DNA of 64,000 bases from Piper betle (lineage: Eukaryota > Streptophyta > Magnoliopsida > Piperales > Piperaceae): positions 184,501 through 248,500 of the forward strand of contig JAURVB010014088.1 in assembly GCA_033002965.1 (NCBI GenBank), in the 5' to 3' direction. The position numbers were made by a program, and so were the translations under genes. The notes beneath the pieces were generated by a model. That model worked only from the letters and a program-made list of their open reading frames with translations, ran no database searches and had not been told where the DNA came from. Positions 36,013 through 48,556 of the stretch are shown in pieces (position 1 is the stretch's first letter; every line of letters starts with the position of its first letter).

Positions 36013-39000
36013 ATGATCGATCTCAAGTGAGCTTCTTCTCATTTCGGAGATTTCGTTTTTCGTGATTTGTTTTTGAAATCGGTAACGGCGGCGTGTTTGA
36101 CGGTGTTTCCGGTTTCGAGTGCAAGGTCTGAGGAGGCGCATATGCAGCTGGTGGAGCACGTCGAGGACGAGGAGGATTGCTTCGAGGCGATCGATAAGCG
36201 TGAGGAGTTTGAATTTCGGTTGTTAGTTTTTTTGGTTATCAACTTGGTGTGTTGGGGAATTGTTCGTCGGTTGTTTTTGGAGTTCTTCTCCGACTTGAGT
36301 TCGGGATCGCGGTTTTTGTTGAACGTTGTGGTTTTGTTTAAAATGATAGTTTGTTGTTTTGGAATTTGTTGACGGATGTGAGTTTGGAGTCTCGGTTGTT
36401 GTTTGATTTTGTTGGTTTGTGGGAAACCTTGGTTCGTTGTTTTGGAGTCTCGGTTGTTGTTTGATTTTGTTGGTTTGTGTGAAACCTTAGTTCGTTGTTT
36501 TGGAGTCTCGATAGTCTGTTTCATCTTTGTGATTTGTTTGAAATGAAATGTTTGTTTGTTGTTTTGGAATTTTTGACGGTTTTGAGTTCGTTTGTTCTGG
36601 ATGTGAGTTTTGTATCAATTGGAATGTCGGTCTTGTTGATTGGCTATGTTTTTTGTAGCTTATCTCATAAGAGTGGTGTGGGGAGTTCTGTCCCTTGTGA
36701 TGCGGATTTGAGTTTCGATTTCGTTGATTGTATGTGTTTTTGTTTCGAAGTGATCCGGATTTTGTGAGCAACTTGTTCATTATCTGTTTCGGGTTATTTG
36801 AGTTTTGTGTTCGTATCTGTTTAGGTATTTGGGTGCGGATTTCACCTTGCGGGATCATACGGTTTACTAACTTTTGATCTGTTCTTCAATTCCATGCTCA
36901 TTTTTCTGTGATCTTCGTGTTTGTGATTAGGATTTGAGTTTTTGGATGCGGCGCATTACCTTTCAAAAACGATCCAAGTTTATGAGCTAAATTGAAGCTT
37001 GAGCTCTTTGTCCATACTCCTTTGGATGTCTCATTATTTATTCAATCTGTCTTTAATGATTATCCTGTTACGTTTTGTTTTAGTCTGATTGCTTGCATTT
37101 TTTTCTTCATCCTTAATTTTTTATCTTTAGTAATCCTTGTGAATTATGCTCAAGACGGTGTGCTGTTAAGCTTGACAATTACTAGAGATTTTCTGACACA
37201 GTAAATTCTGGTGTAAATGTTGTGATGGTTATGTTAGCATCTCCATATATGTAGGCAAGTTCTGCATTTCTCCTATCTGAATCCTCTTTGTTTCTGATCA
37301 GCTGATCTTTGATGTATGATTGGAACTGCTATACTGTAGTCAATTTCGTTGCTCTGTTTCATTTGTTCGAAATCAAGGAGAGACGATGAGAATCATGAGA
37401 TGTTCTTTACAGTTTTCTTTTGTGCGTCCAGTGATTGCACAGGGCATTAATGCCGGGGATATTAAGAAGCTGCAGGATGCTGGAATCTACACTTGTAATG
37501 GTTTGATGATGCAGACCAAAAAGGTGAGATGATATACGTACCCAAAATCTCTGTAGTCACAGCTAGGTTAGGTTTATCCGGCGGAAACTTGATTGATATT
37601 TTTGTTGTTTATGATCAATATATGTGCAGAGTCTGACCGGGATAAAGGGCCTATCTGAGGCAAAAGTTGACAAGATCTGTGAAGCTGCCGAGAAAGTCAT
37701 CGTAGGCCAATCTATTTGGCAAACTAAGTTTCATTAAAGAATTGCATATGCATAAGTCTTTTTTGTCTGATTTATGTCTCTAACATTTGTTTTTACTGTT
37801 TTCGGGTTCAAATAAAAATCAGAATTTCGGCTACATGACTGGAAGCGACGTGTTACTTCGAGTGAGATTCTGAGCTACATTTACGTGGTTTCAATTAACG
37901 ATCCATTGGATAAGACCTCGTAATTTGCGTTTATCATGTACTGCTTATGTTGTCTCTCAACGGCTGAACACTCGTTAATGTCTTTGAATGATCTCCTTTC
38001 GACTAAGTTTTGCTGTTTATGCAGTTTTGAAATACGGATTTGCTATAATAAGTGCTGACTTTCGGGTATAAATTTCAACTTGTAGCGGCGATCGATTGTA
38101 AAAATCACCACAGGCAGCCAGGCCCTCGACGAGCTCTTAGGCGGTAAATATTGTGTCCCCATACTAATATTGAAGTCATTCAGTCTTCACGCACCAACGG
38201 ATCATGTTTCTGCATTTTTTTACTGAAATGGCTTGGTAAATGTTATGAAGGTGGAGTTGAAACTTCATCAATTACGGAGGCTTTTGGTGAATTCAGGTGG
38301 AAAAAATATGCATCGCACAACTGACTTAGCTTGGTAATATACTTAAGAAGATGAACTAATACTTCCCTCTTTGCGTGCCAGATCTGGGAAAACTCAACTC
38401 GCTCACACACTCTGCGTCTCCACGCAGGTGTCCTCATTAATCAAAACTCAACTATTGAGTAGTTACCTTGTGGATTTTTACACTGAATCATATTTTTTTA
38501 CTTTGTGTCTGCCGTTTTGATTTTCTGCAGTTGCCTCTGGGCATGCATGGAGGGAATGGGAAAGTTGCTTACATTGACACAGAAGGAACATTGTATCCAA
38601 TTTTATTACGCGTGAAAACAATTTACATGAAAAGAAGTGGCTAAAGATATACTGCTCATCATGTTAGATTGCTCTTAAACTTGACTAAAAGCAAGTTCGT
38701 ATTCCTTGATTGAAAATTGGATGTAAAAACCACGTGACAATATTTTTATTTTGTCATTACTTAATTCTCACACCCACAGCCGCCCTGATCGTATAGTACC
38801 CATTGCCGAGCGGTTTGGTTTGGATTCTGGAGCTGTCTTAGACAATGTAAGTGCTCTCATCTCTTACAGCCGCATGGCTCTTTTGAAATGAATTGAGCGA
38901 TCCGAGAAAACAGCGCTAGTCGAGGTTATAGAATGTGTTTTTTCCCAAGAATAATGCATTGTATGATATGGGTGCATGAAGGGAGTTAGATATAAAATGG

Positions 39001-40245
39001 TAAGCATAATGTTATGTGTTCTATTGTGTCGGATAATGACGAGAAGATCATCTATGCGCGCGCCTATACTTACGAGCATCAGTTCAACCTTCTTCTTGGC
39101 TTGGCAGCCAAAATGTCGGAAGAGCCATTCAGGCTGCTGGTAAGATTCTAATTTCTATCCTTCATTTTTTAATGGCATTAGGTTATGTACCTCGGTGACT
39201 TATGTGGAATGGGATTTCTGCTATCCATTTCTCGGTACATCGCTGTTCAAATTGTTTATCTTTGCCTCTTTCTGTTTAGGTTATTGACTCCATCATCGCT
39301 TTGTTTCGCGTGGATTTTTCTGGGAGAGGCGAGCTTGCCGAGCGCCAGGTATAATAACTGACGGAGTCTTAAAATCCTTCCACACTGCATCTAATAAGAA
39401 TTGAACTTGTTAAAAACGAGTTAGTAATTATACATTCTTTGTAATGCTAAACATCTAATTCTTATGAATTTTCCCATACGCAACACATCTAATCCTTCAA
39501 TTTTTGTATGCCGTGCAGCAAAGGTTGGCACAAATGCTGTCACGTATAATCAAGATAGCAGAGGAATTCAACGTTGCGGTTTACATGACCAACCAAGGTA
39601 ATACACGTTCGATCCTCTGATCAATTGGTGTATCGGTTTCTGGATGAAAATTCGAGCAGTCTCGTCCAGATAACCCCGTATGTCCTAAATCGAAGTATCA
39701 GTATCCACTACATGTTATGAATATTGATTCGGAAAGAGAATATTTGCACAGCATTATTAACGTTCTGTGAAGCTTGCTCGAGGACTCATTTAACAGGGAG
39801 CTGCTATGTCTGCAGTGATAGCTGATCCGGGGGGCGGAGTATTCATCTCGGACCCAAAGAAACCTGCCGGAGGTCACGTCTTGGCCCATGCAGCCACAGT
39901 GCGGCTGATGTTCAGGAAGGGCAAAGGAGAGCAGCGCGTGTGCAAGGTCTTCGACGCCCCCAACCTGCCCGAGTCCGAGGCTATATCCTCCCTCCAATAC
40001 TTCTCCTCCCAATTATATATTTCTCCATCTTATTTTTAATACAACTCTGGTCAAGTGGTCGCACGGTCAACCTTTCCCATATTTTTTGAAACACTCGAGC
40101 GACATTTTTACTTAGTCTGTGGTTACTGTTTAGCTAATTTTAGTTGTTATAAGTAATGTTTAGATTTTACCTAACATTTTTCCTTGACAGAAATCACGTT
40201 TTTCAGATAACTCAGGGGGAATTGCTGATGCCAAGGACTGATTAG
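36013..40245 (+). CDS. DMC1: Meiotic recombinase DMC1 (RecA/Rad51 family)
   Basis: Strand-exchange ATPase acting on meiotic double-strand breaks in the nucleus. Exons: 36013-36026, 36126-36199, 37432-37523, 37630-37701, 37823-37861, 38086-38143, 38251-38296, 38382-38427, 38531-38592, 38780-38846, 39047-39139, 39280-39348, 39519-39597, 39816-39982 and 40198-40245. A 14-nt first exon encodes MIDLK. Helix-hairpin-helix region: [14 protein letters not shown] and [15 protein letters not shown]. Walker A is GEFRSGKTQ (split by an intron) and Walker B is VIDSIIALF. Other blocks: [42 protein letters not shown] and [13 protein letters not shown]. The intron before the last exon is AT-AC. The last exon reads VFQITQG and then leaves the expected GIADAKD ending: it has 5 Gs where 6 would keep the frame, so the written product ends ELLMPRTD at 40245. 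With 6 Gs the protein would be ~340 residues, the family length. Confidence 0.95.
36386..36515 (+). repeat. 58-bp tandem repeat in DMC1 intron 2
   Basis: GGAGTCTCG recurs at 36386, 36444 and 36502. The two full 58-base units between these points (GGAGTCTCGGTTGTTGTTTG...) are nearly identical, and a partial third follows. Confidence 0.85.
39983..40197 (+). other. Putative U12-type AT-AC intron (last intron of DMC1)
   Basis: The conserved reading GAG GCT | GTT TTT CAG requires an intron that starts ATATCCTCC and ends ATCAC. The donor matches the U12 consensus ATATCCTT at the first seven bases. TTTTCCTTGAC, a match to the U12 branch site, sits ~10 bases before the AC. No GT lies near the donor, and read-through soon stops. 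Confidence 0.85.
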
Positions 40246-40634
40246 ACCAACTAGCATGTACTCGTCCAACAAAGTTTCTTATGCTTACAACTTTTAGTTG
40301 TCCCCCTTATATTAGTTTTGTAAGTGCTTATGACTTCGATTTTAAACCTGCTTCAATTTCTTGCTACCTCTGGTAAGTTCCGTTTCGGTGCTTAACTCTC
40401 GAATCATTTAAAAACATTAGTTAAATTTCTTTTTCTTTTTTTACAGAGCAACCTACTTGAATTTCTTGCTAGTTATAAGTTCCAGTTTCGGTGTTTATTT
40501 ACCTCTTCGAAGAAAGACGGGTTTCTAAAAAGCACCTTCGCATTTAGCAGCCGGGCATGTTTCTGGCGTCTAACCTCAAACATGTGCGTTGAATGATAAG
40601 CCACCGTTCCTCAATATCTGGCTACCTTTCCAAC

Positions 40635-41607
40635 ATCACAACCATGGTTGCATGAATCGGAATCGGAATCGGAATCGGTCTAAATCGACAGGAATCGGTT
40701 CAGTTGAATCAATCTAAATCGGTCATATACAAAAATTTGCCAACTCAGTACAGAAATACCTGAAATACATAATTATATAATTTCAACTTGGACATCACAA
40801 TTTGTACTTCATATTAATCAATTAGAACATTATAAATAACAATTTGCACATCACAATATTCAATTTCAATAAAAAAATCTAAATTTACCCAAATTTTCGA
40901 TCGGAGGCGCGGCGGAGGGCGGAGCTAGAGGTCAGAATCGGGCGGCAGTGGCGTGGCCGGACGGAGTTGAGGTCGGACAGCGGTGGAGTGGTCGGAAGGT
41001 CGGGCGGAGCGTCGGACGGCGGAATCGCCGCGAAGCGCGGCAGAATCGCGACGGAAGCGTCGGACGGCGAAAGCTGAGTTCGGAATCGGGCGCAACGTCG
41101 GACGAGCGGTGGGTGGTCAGAAGGTCGGGCGTAGCGTCGGACGGCGAAATCCACGACGGAAGCGTCGGACGACGGAAGCTGAGTTCGGAATCGGGCGTAG
41201 CGTCGGCAGCGGAGGGCGGAGCTGAGGTCGGAATCGGGCGGCGGTGGCGTGGTCGGACGGAGCCGAGGTCGAACGGCGAAAGCGCGGTGGAGGGCGGCGG
41301 AGCGAACGCGGCGACGAATCAGGGGAGAGGGGTTTGATTTTAGGTTTTTAAAATCTAAATTACTATTTTACCCATGCTTAAATAATTTAATAAAAATCAT
41401 AACTAGAGTATTTTGGTAATTTTGTAAAAAATCGATTCCGATTTAAATCGGCCGATTCCGATTCCGAGTTAAATCGGTCGGAATCGGCCGAAAATCGCCG
41501 ATTCATAACCTCGGTCGGCCTCGAAATCGGATCGACGCGACGCCGATCCGATTTAAATCGGCCGATTCCACGCGAAATCGGCCGATTTGTGCATTTGAGA
41601 TCACAAC
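40635..41607. mobile_element. hAT-like non-autonomous DNA transposon with 8-bp target duplication
   Basis: ATCACAAC occurs at 40635-40642 and again at 41600-41607. Between them (957 bases) the ends are imperfect inverted repeats: CATGGTTGCATGAATCGG at the left and, read in reverse complement, CTCAAATGCACAAATCGG at the right (12 of 18 matching, including the inner AATCGG). Both flanks are rich in GAATCGG motifs. The centre (40900-41335) is GC-rich with internal repeats of GTCGGACGGCG and GAGTTCGGAATCGGGCG. No transposase frame is present, so it is non-autonomous. Confidence 0.75.
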
Positions 41608-41799
41608 ATAAACCAAAAGGCTTAAACTTTATTTGCGTGTCAACAGCCATCAAATGGCCGCGCTTAAGTCCAGTACAAAGCTTTCATAACCTAATTAGGT
41701 GTACACTCATGACTAAAAACATTGTTATTATCGTCGTCTTAAAAGGATAATTCGAGTTCCGATTAGAAGCATATTGGAACCAGCAGTTGACCTCAATTG

Positions 41800-43532
41800 T
41801 TAGTAATGGCCGGACCAATTGGCTGCACTACCCACTCTGGGCATGCTAGATTCCTTCTTGACCTCCGAATCAACCTTGAAGGTAGAACCACACACCTGCC
41901 CTTGGCTGTCAACCCTGGGCATTGCCTTCACCTCGTTAAGGGGATGCTCGTAACTTCTCAGTCCTCTAGAAGAGGTGAAGAAGCAACCTGCAGCAAGCGT
42001 TTAGAACATTGTGAGAGATACAACGAATCCTCTAACAATCGGAGGGAAACAATACCAAGATGATTAAGCACAGAACGGAGTCTACCTTTCGGGAATGGAG
42101 CATAAGATTTACCACAAGCTTTCTTCAATATCTCAGCATCATCTGAGAAAATGAGTTGGCCGTCTGGATTGGTTCCCCAGAAGAAGGGAACACTTCCATC
42201 AGCATCCTAGGGAGTCAATCATGTAAAAGATTATAGTGGTGGTCATGAAAACCATACAACCTCGATACAACAAACACAACTCAAAGATCATACAAACAGG
42301 CCGATAAATCTATGATGCCATTAAACTGATAATAAAAAATTCCAATATGCCGGTCTTGTACTTTACTAAAGCTGCAACGCCCCAATGGAGCATCATAAAC
42401 GAGGCATAAATCATCAGTAGGAAGAAATGAAACTCACGAAAATGATCAGGAAAGAACAAATGAATCTCTCGCATTCATCAAAACAAGTTTGATAGATAAT
42501 TAACTAGGAATAGCACCCCCAATATACTGACCGAAGCAATGAAGGTGGCCTTTGAAGTGCAGTCGAACAAGACAAAAGCAAATTTTCCATGAAGATCTCT
42601 GACAACTTGATCAGCAGGGTACGGCCCTCTGTCTCTCAATGTCCTGTAGGCTTCGATAACTATGATAACTTCATTAGCAGTCTTGTTTAATCCATACTGT
42701 TGTTTCAAGTGTGGAATGTTATCAATGTGACCCTGGAAAAGGCAGAATATATCATCCACCACCGCAAACAATCTGCATTGACAAAACAAGTGTCAGATTT
42801 CTGCCTAATAAAAGCTCTCCGCAAGATAAACTTCTATATTTTTTTGTCAATCGTAACCTACAAAAACTAATCCTAGCTTCTTCTTATTTTTGTTGTCAAT
42901 CACAAACTCTCTGCAAGAAGTTACTTGCTAAAAGAACGATCCAGTTACAACGACACAGTTTGAAAGACAGGCGAAAGATCTCGAAGACATCTACCCTTGA
43001 ACAAAGATTGACAACTAACTGATAATCAGGATGCTTGGAAAAAACAGGGTTTGATCTGGCAATTACATAGTCAGAAATTTAAAGCATTAATCATGGGAAG
43101 CTGACTCTAAAAAAAAACAGTACAAGGGACAGAAAACGAATGACAATAAAGAGAAAAAGACACAGAAAAAAAGGACATCACAAAAATCAAAACTCATTAC
43201 TTTAATCCAACAGAGATCATCATCATTCATCAACACGCCAAAACCACAAATCACAAACCGTAACAAACAGATCACAACATTAACATTTGCTACATTAGCT
43301 ACATTATAAAAAAATCAGAACAATTGAAGGACCTGGGGAGGAACGGATTTTGCTTCTCGGAGGTGTAAGCCATCAACCCAGAAGAGCCCAGTCCAATGCA
43401 GACGGCGCCGGGGTTGGCAGCGGAGAAACGCTCCCCAAAGGCGAAACCTTTCTCCCCGGCCTCCGATTCTCCGATCGCCGCCGCCAGCCCCTCCGGACTC
43501 TTGGCCACAGACTTGTCGAAAACAGCAAGCAT
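41800..43532 (-). CDS. AILP1-like: AILP1 / stem-specific TSJT1-like protein (DUF3700, class-II glutamine amidotransferase fold)
   Basis: Aluminium-induced/auxin-repressed family, exact biochemical role unclear. Four exons (43532-43333, 42772-42532, 42206-42086, 41987-41800) give 249 residues, the family length. Seen: N-terminal MLAVFDKSVAKSPEGL; KQNPFLPRLFAVVDDIFCLF (exon 1/2 join); FQGHIDNIPHLKQQYGL; VIEAYRTLRDRGPYPADQVV; GKFAFVLFD; ASDADGSVPFFWGT (exon 2/3 join); KKACGKSYAPFPKGCFFTSS; and the conserved end MPRVGSAANWSGHY. The YGL and LRDR motifs that name the Wali7/DUF3700 domain are both present. Initiation at 43532 (MLAVF) is preferred over an upstream in-frame start, since homologs begin ML(A/G)(V/I)F. 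Splice sites are GT-AG. Confidence 0.95.
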
Positions 43533-44342
43533 CTTCACCAATCTCCGCCCAAAACGATCAAGAACCCGTTCGTCTGCTTCCGATCTCCCTCCTCCTCCAA
43601 TCTAACATCACTTGCCCTGTTCTTACATAGATTGTGCTCTGTGGAATGTCTATGATACCCCTGGTCTGACCCGTGTAAACCATAACAACGTGGATTGGTT
43701 GAGTTGCCGGCAGCATTTCAATCAACCGACTAAACCGAATTGGAACAATTTATTTATTTAAATCAGAGCTCATTATGCAACTTTTGACATATCTTTTAAT
43801 TAAACCCATATATTAATTTTATACAAATGAACAATTAAACACATCCTTATTATAATAATATCAATTTGCATACTTAATTTGTTTAAATTTCATACTTGAT
43901 TGACCCAAACCGGAAAGCGTCTTTTAGTAAATTCGAGTGGGAAAGGGGGTGAAGTGTTGGGCTGTCCGGTGTCCGTAGACGAGATGGATGACACGGCACC
44001 GTCACCCGTCACCCGTCACGTTAACGTTTACGTTTTCATCCGGACAACCGACCTTTCCTTTGTCTGAGTAATATATTTGTTTAGTTAAATAAGCACCCAC
44101 CGAGTCAGCGACACGTTCGACCCACCCCTTTTTTCAACTCTCTTAAAACGTGCAAGTGCGTAGCACTGTGTGCTCCCAAACCAGGTATGTGTCGCATGCA
44201 CCAAGGTTTTGATATTTTGAAAATAAAATAAAATAAGGTTTTGCTATGGTTTTTTTCCCCCCAAAGCGTTTTGATATGGTTTGTTGCAGTGCCATGTCTG
44301 TTTTTTTATGGGAGCCATTGATATTATGTTATTGATATGTAT

Positions 44343-44377
<35 letters not shown>

Positions 44378-45704
44378 ATTTTTTTAAATTTTAATAAAAA
44401 ACATTCCGAGAAATATTATAGATAATATTAAAATTGGACTTATCAATATTTTTTAGGTATTAGACATCTAAAGGCCTGTGCTATTAGACTATTAATTTTT
44501 CTTACTTTAACTATTATTATATTTTTGGTATATTTGTATGTCAGTAATATTTCGGTTCATTTCATGGGTCTTAGTTGATTTCGAGTATTGGTTTCTTATA
44601 TTTTATTTCATGACATGACTTAGAATTTGAATTTTAACTAATTCTTTGCATATGAATTTAATTTATATTTTTTAACCAAAATTTTACGTCATGGGTTTAT
44701 TTACGATGTTGATAAATTAATAAAAAATTAATTTATCATTCTCATAGCAAAAAATAACTATAAGTTGATAAATTAGCTTTTGAAACCGTAGCTTCTTCAC
44801 AAATACAAGAAAAAGAATAAACCCTAATGCAGAAATTATAATGCAAGTGTACGTACCGAATCAAGTAATAAAAGTGATAAGAAAGTATCATCCTACCAGG
44901 AATTATTACTAGAAACTATCAATTACCAAAACTAATTTAATTAATTGTATTTAAATAGAAGTGAATTCAAAGAGTAATTAAATTATGGATTAAAGCTAGA
45001 TTAATTTAAAATGCAATATTAAAATTAAATATTAACTTTAAGATGACAAACCTAGGGTTTTCAATTTCACCTAGTGCTATATGTGATTAAAATTATAACT
45101 TCTACTTATGAATTGGACATTTGGATCATTAACCACAAGAGTTAATTATTCATGACATCTTTCGATTCACCATAAACTTATCACTTGCACCCAACTCCTT
45201 TATCTCTATGAAACTGTGTATGCAAATGATACTTTAAGTTCTACCCTTAATAACAGTTACCCAAGATATACGAGTATATCTCTATCCCACATGTGAATCA
45301 CCTAAAACAGATGAACAAAGGCTATTTTATTCATTAACAAATTTAATCTTTCTATCTCTAAACATAATCAATTCTCTAAATCTAACAATAAATAACCAGT
45401 CTAATGATAACATTAATGAACAGAATAAAATAGATGATCCAACATCACAATCAAATAGATAAAAATTAATAATCTTTATTAATCCATGCACGATGTGTCA
45501 TTAAAAATCCTAGAAAAAAATTTACTCCATAGAATATTCGATTAAACTCAAAAAATTCATATGTGATATGAAAGACATCATTTAATTACAAAGAAACTAA
45601 ATCAAAATAAGAAAAACTCTTTTTGAGAAAGCGTCTTCTTTTTCTGATCCAACTTCTTTATCGTTCATTCTCGTCTTTCGTGCCATCCTTTTGTTGTCCA
45701 GAGT
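43533..45704. other. Intergenic, AT-rich
   Basis: 43533-44150 is the AILP1 promoter side and includes a repeated CGTCACCCGTCACCCGTCACG stretch near 44000. From 44200 the DNA is AT-rich, with a (TA)n run at 44347-44376. No gene seen. AGAGT at 45700-45704 is the target duplication of the next element. Confidence 0.5.
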
Positions 45705-48556
45705 TGTAAAACCCGTGATTCGAGTCAGGGTTTTACGTTACCGAACCAGTCGGTTCGACCGTTGGTTCGAGTCGAGTCAGTTTCATGAACCGCGTGCTGA
45801 GTCGAGACCAGCCGTGAGTTATGAGCGATGAGAGTCAGGTGTACCTGAATATATGATGATAACGTCGAGAAGATGGTGAGATATGAGTTATCAGAATATA
45901 TGAAAGTATGCAGTACTTTTTTCTTTTTATATGCTTGATCGTAGAAATAGTTTTAGGCCGAATAACGCGTTAGGACGCGTTGGATTATATTCGGGTGGGT
46001 TATTAGTTATAGAGCATGCCATTTGGATGTTGTTGTGTTTGTTTTATTTTATGGAATTTTTCCATATTTTTCTAGATTTTTTTAGAATTTATTACGAACT
46101 AGTTATTATTTTGACTCGAGTAGGAATCGAGTCAATACTTAATTACGAAACTGCCACTTAAAGCATTTTTTCACCCTCCCGACCTTTTTCACCCAAACCC
46201 TCGCCGCCCCTCGTGCGTCGTCGCCGCCGCCGCCGACGCCGTGCTACCGCCGATCGACGCCGCCCTGCCCCGTCGTGCCGTCGCCGTGCCGCCACGACCC
46301 ACCCCGGCCACCGTCTCGCCGCCACGACGCCGGAATCGCCCCACGAAACCACCTCGGCCGCCGCCACTTCGGGCCGGATTCCGCCGCCGTTCGGGCCGCT
46401 CCGCCGCCGGTGTGACCCTGACGAGCACCCTCCTCGCCGTCGCCGACATTTCCCCCATCATCCCGACCGCCGTCGAGGCCGGCCGGAGCCCCGATCGGAG
46501 CACACCGCCGCCGCCGCCCGTTTTCGACGCCGCCGTCGACGGCCATCGCCGCCTCGGCTGCCCTGTTTGACACCACCATCGGACCAAGCTCGTCGAGCTG
46601 GTGCCGATAGACCCCCTGATTGCCCCGTCCCGAATCATCGCCGGAAAACCGTCGGAATCCGACCTGGAAAACCGCCGACACTCGCCGGAAAACCGCCGGA
46701 ACCGCCGGAAAATTGGATTCGTGGGAAATTCGCCGGATCATCCGCCGAACGCACCCGGTCCAATCTGATCGGACTTCGGACACCGCTAGGTGCCGAATTC
46801 GAGTTTCGAGCCACGAAACGGAAACCCTAGCCGTCGCCGATTTTCGACGACGCGAGGTATAATTTATTTTAATTTAATTATTTGAAAGTATTGATTATTA
46901 GAATTGCATGCTAGGATTGGTGAATTGTGTGTTATAATAATATATATAAATGTAGATTTGATTAAGGATAAAATATGAAATTTGTTTGATTGAGTGGTAT
47001 TAAAAATGGAGGCTAAGAAACTAATTAGGGTAACTAGTTAATAATCATGATCTAATGCAAACTAGCCTAAGTAGACTTGCTAGAATTGATATAGGTTGAT
47101 GTGTGTTGATTGATGAGTGATTGTGTTGATTATGTGCATGCTATAGGATGTGTGATTCATCATGCGGGCGTTAGTTTTTAGCTTGATTGTGTAGGTACGG
47201 TGTAGGAGCTCGCCGCCTAGGCGCGTGGACCCGTTTGGAGCTTCTACCAGGTCCGTTTAGGACTCGTTCTCTGATTTACGCTACTCTCTTGTGTATTTGA
47301 TTTATTATGTGCAGGACGAGTTAAGTGGCGTTTTATCGAATCCCACTTAACTCGGGCCATTTAGCCAACGATTTTCCGGATTAATAACCCTCGAGGATGA
47401 GATCCCTCGAGTTTGTTTTCGAACTTCAGATCCAGCTCACGTTGCCTTCGGGCCTATTGTATAAATCCCAACCCAGACCTATATATATGTATAGTTTTCG
47501 TGTTTTTGTGAGAGACTGAATGAGGGAAATCCGACTACCGTGCTACGCGAGCGGGCACGTGTGTGTCGACAGTGGGCTCTGGAATGGTGTGCGGGCCGTT
47601 TCATTCCCGAGGGATCCTGACAACTCCACCTTTGAGTTCCTCAAACCCGGAGAAGTGTGGAGGTTCACGGGTACTGCATTGCAGCGCATGTCTAGACTTG
47701 TGGTTTCAAAGGGTACTGAAGGCGACTGCCTGAGAGTACTCGGCCTTCGTGCTCAAGGCCAGGAGTAATATGGAAGGTGCAGAGGGCGGAAAGGAATGAG
47801 ATTTGACGCGAGAAGCAATAGAGAAATGGCTGAGGCATGAGAATGTGAAAGATAGGGGGACGCTGTCGACCCGAGGGCGACGGCTCCCGTATGTGCCCTG
47901 ATGAGAGTTCTTGAGGAAGTATATGGTTTTCATTCAACAGGAGAGTTTGCTCTCCTGTGCCAGATTGATATTAGTTATTTTCCGGGCCGGTAACACTCGT
48001 TACTGACGGTTTTTCTATATATATGTAGGTGAGGAATACGAGTGATGAAAGCTGTCGGGACTGCGGAGGAGCAGCACGGAACCGCGCACACATGTACCTG
48101 CCGTGTGTAACGTATAATGACGGTGTGTTATAATCATGTAAATGATAATTTTGATGTGTTTGCTTGAATAAATTACTTGTTATGAAACAAACTGATAAAT
48201 ATGAATGAGTAGGGAGCCTTGGAGTTCAGACTCGGCTCAGGTAAAAACGAATGAGATAATGGTTGAATGTCATGGTAGATTAGTATGTGTTACAGTATTT
48301 TTATAAAATAGTATATATTTTCTTTTGGTTTCTCATTTATTATTTTGTCTTGTCTTTGCTTGTACATCATAGCATGCATGTAGGACTACGTTAGAACCCA
48401 CGCATCCCATCCATGCATTTCATATTTGCATCTCCATCTTGAGACGCCGAGAGTAGATCCTGGTCGGCTTAACCGAATCTAGTAGATTAGCGAACGGTTC
48501 GGTCGCCGGTGACATTTCCGGGTCGGTTCACGGGTGAGCCGAAACGGGGTGTTACA
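45705..48556 (+). mobile_element. LTR-like element A (probable solo LTR), 2852 bp
   Basis: Begins TGTAAAACCCG and ends GGGTGTTACA, with AGAGT at 45700-45704 and again at 48557-48561, an exact 5-bp target duplication. Read in reverse, it starts TGTAACACCCC, a common start of plant Ty3-type LTRs; which strand is sense is unknown. The interior has a very GC-rich block (46195-46860), an AT-rich block, and a ~600-base GC-balanced block. There is no terminal direct repeat inside it and no pol or gag domain, so a solo LTR fits best. Closely similar to element B over its full length. Confidence 0.8.

Noticed and set aside
46158..46862. Several Arg/Pro-rich frames up to 205 codons
   Set aside because: Lie in the GC-rich block of the LTR-like element and are open in many frames at once, so they are compositional.
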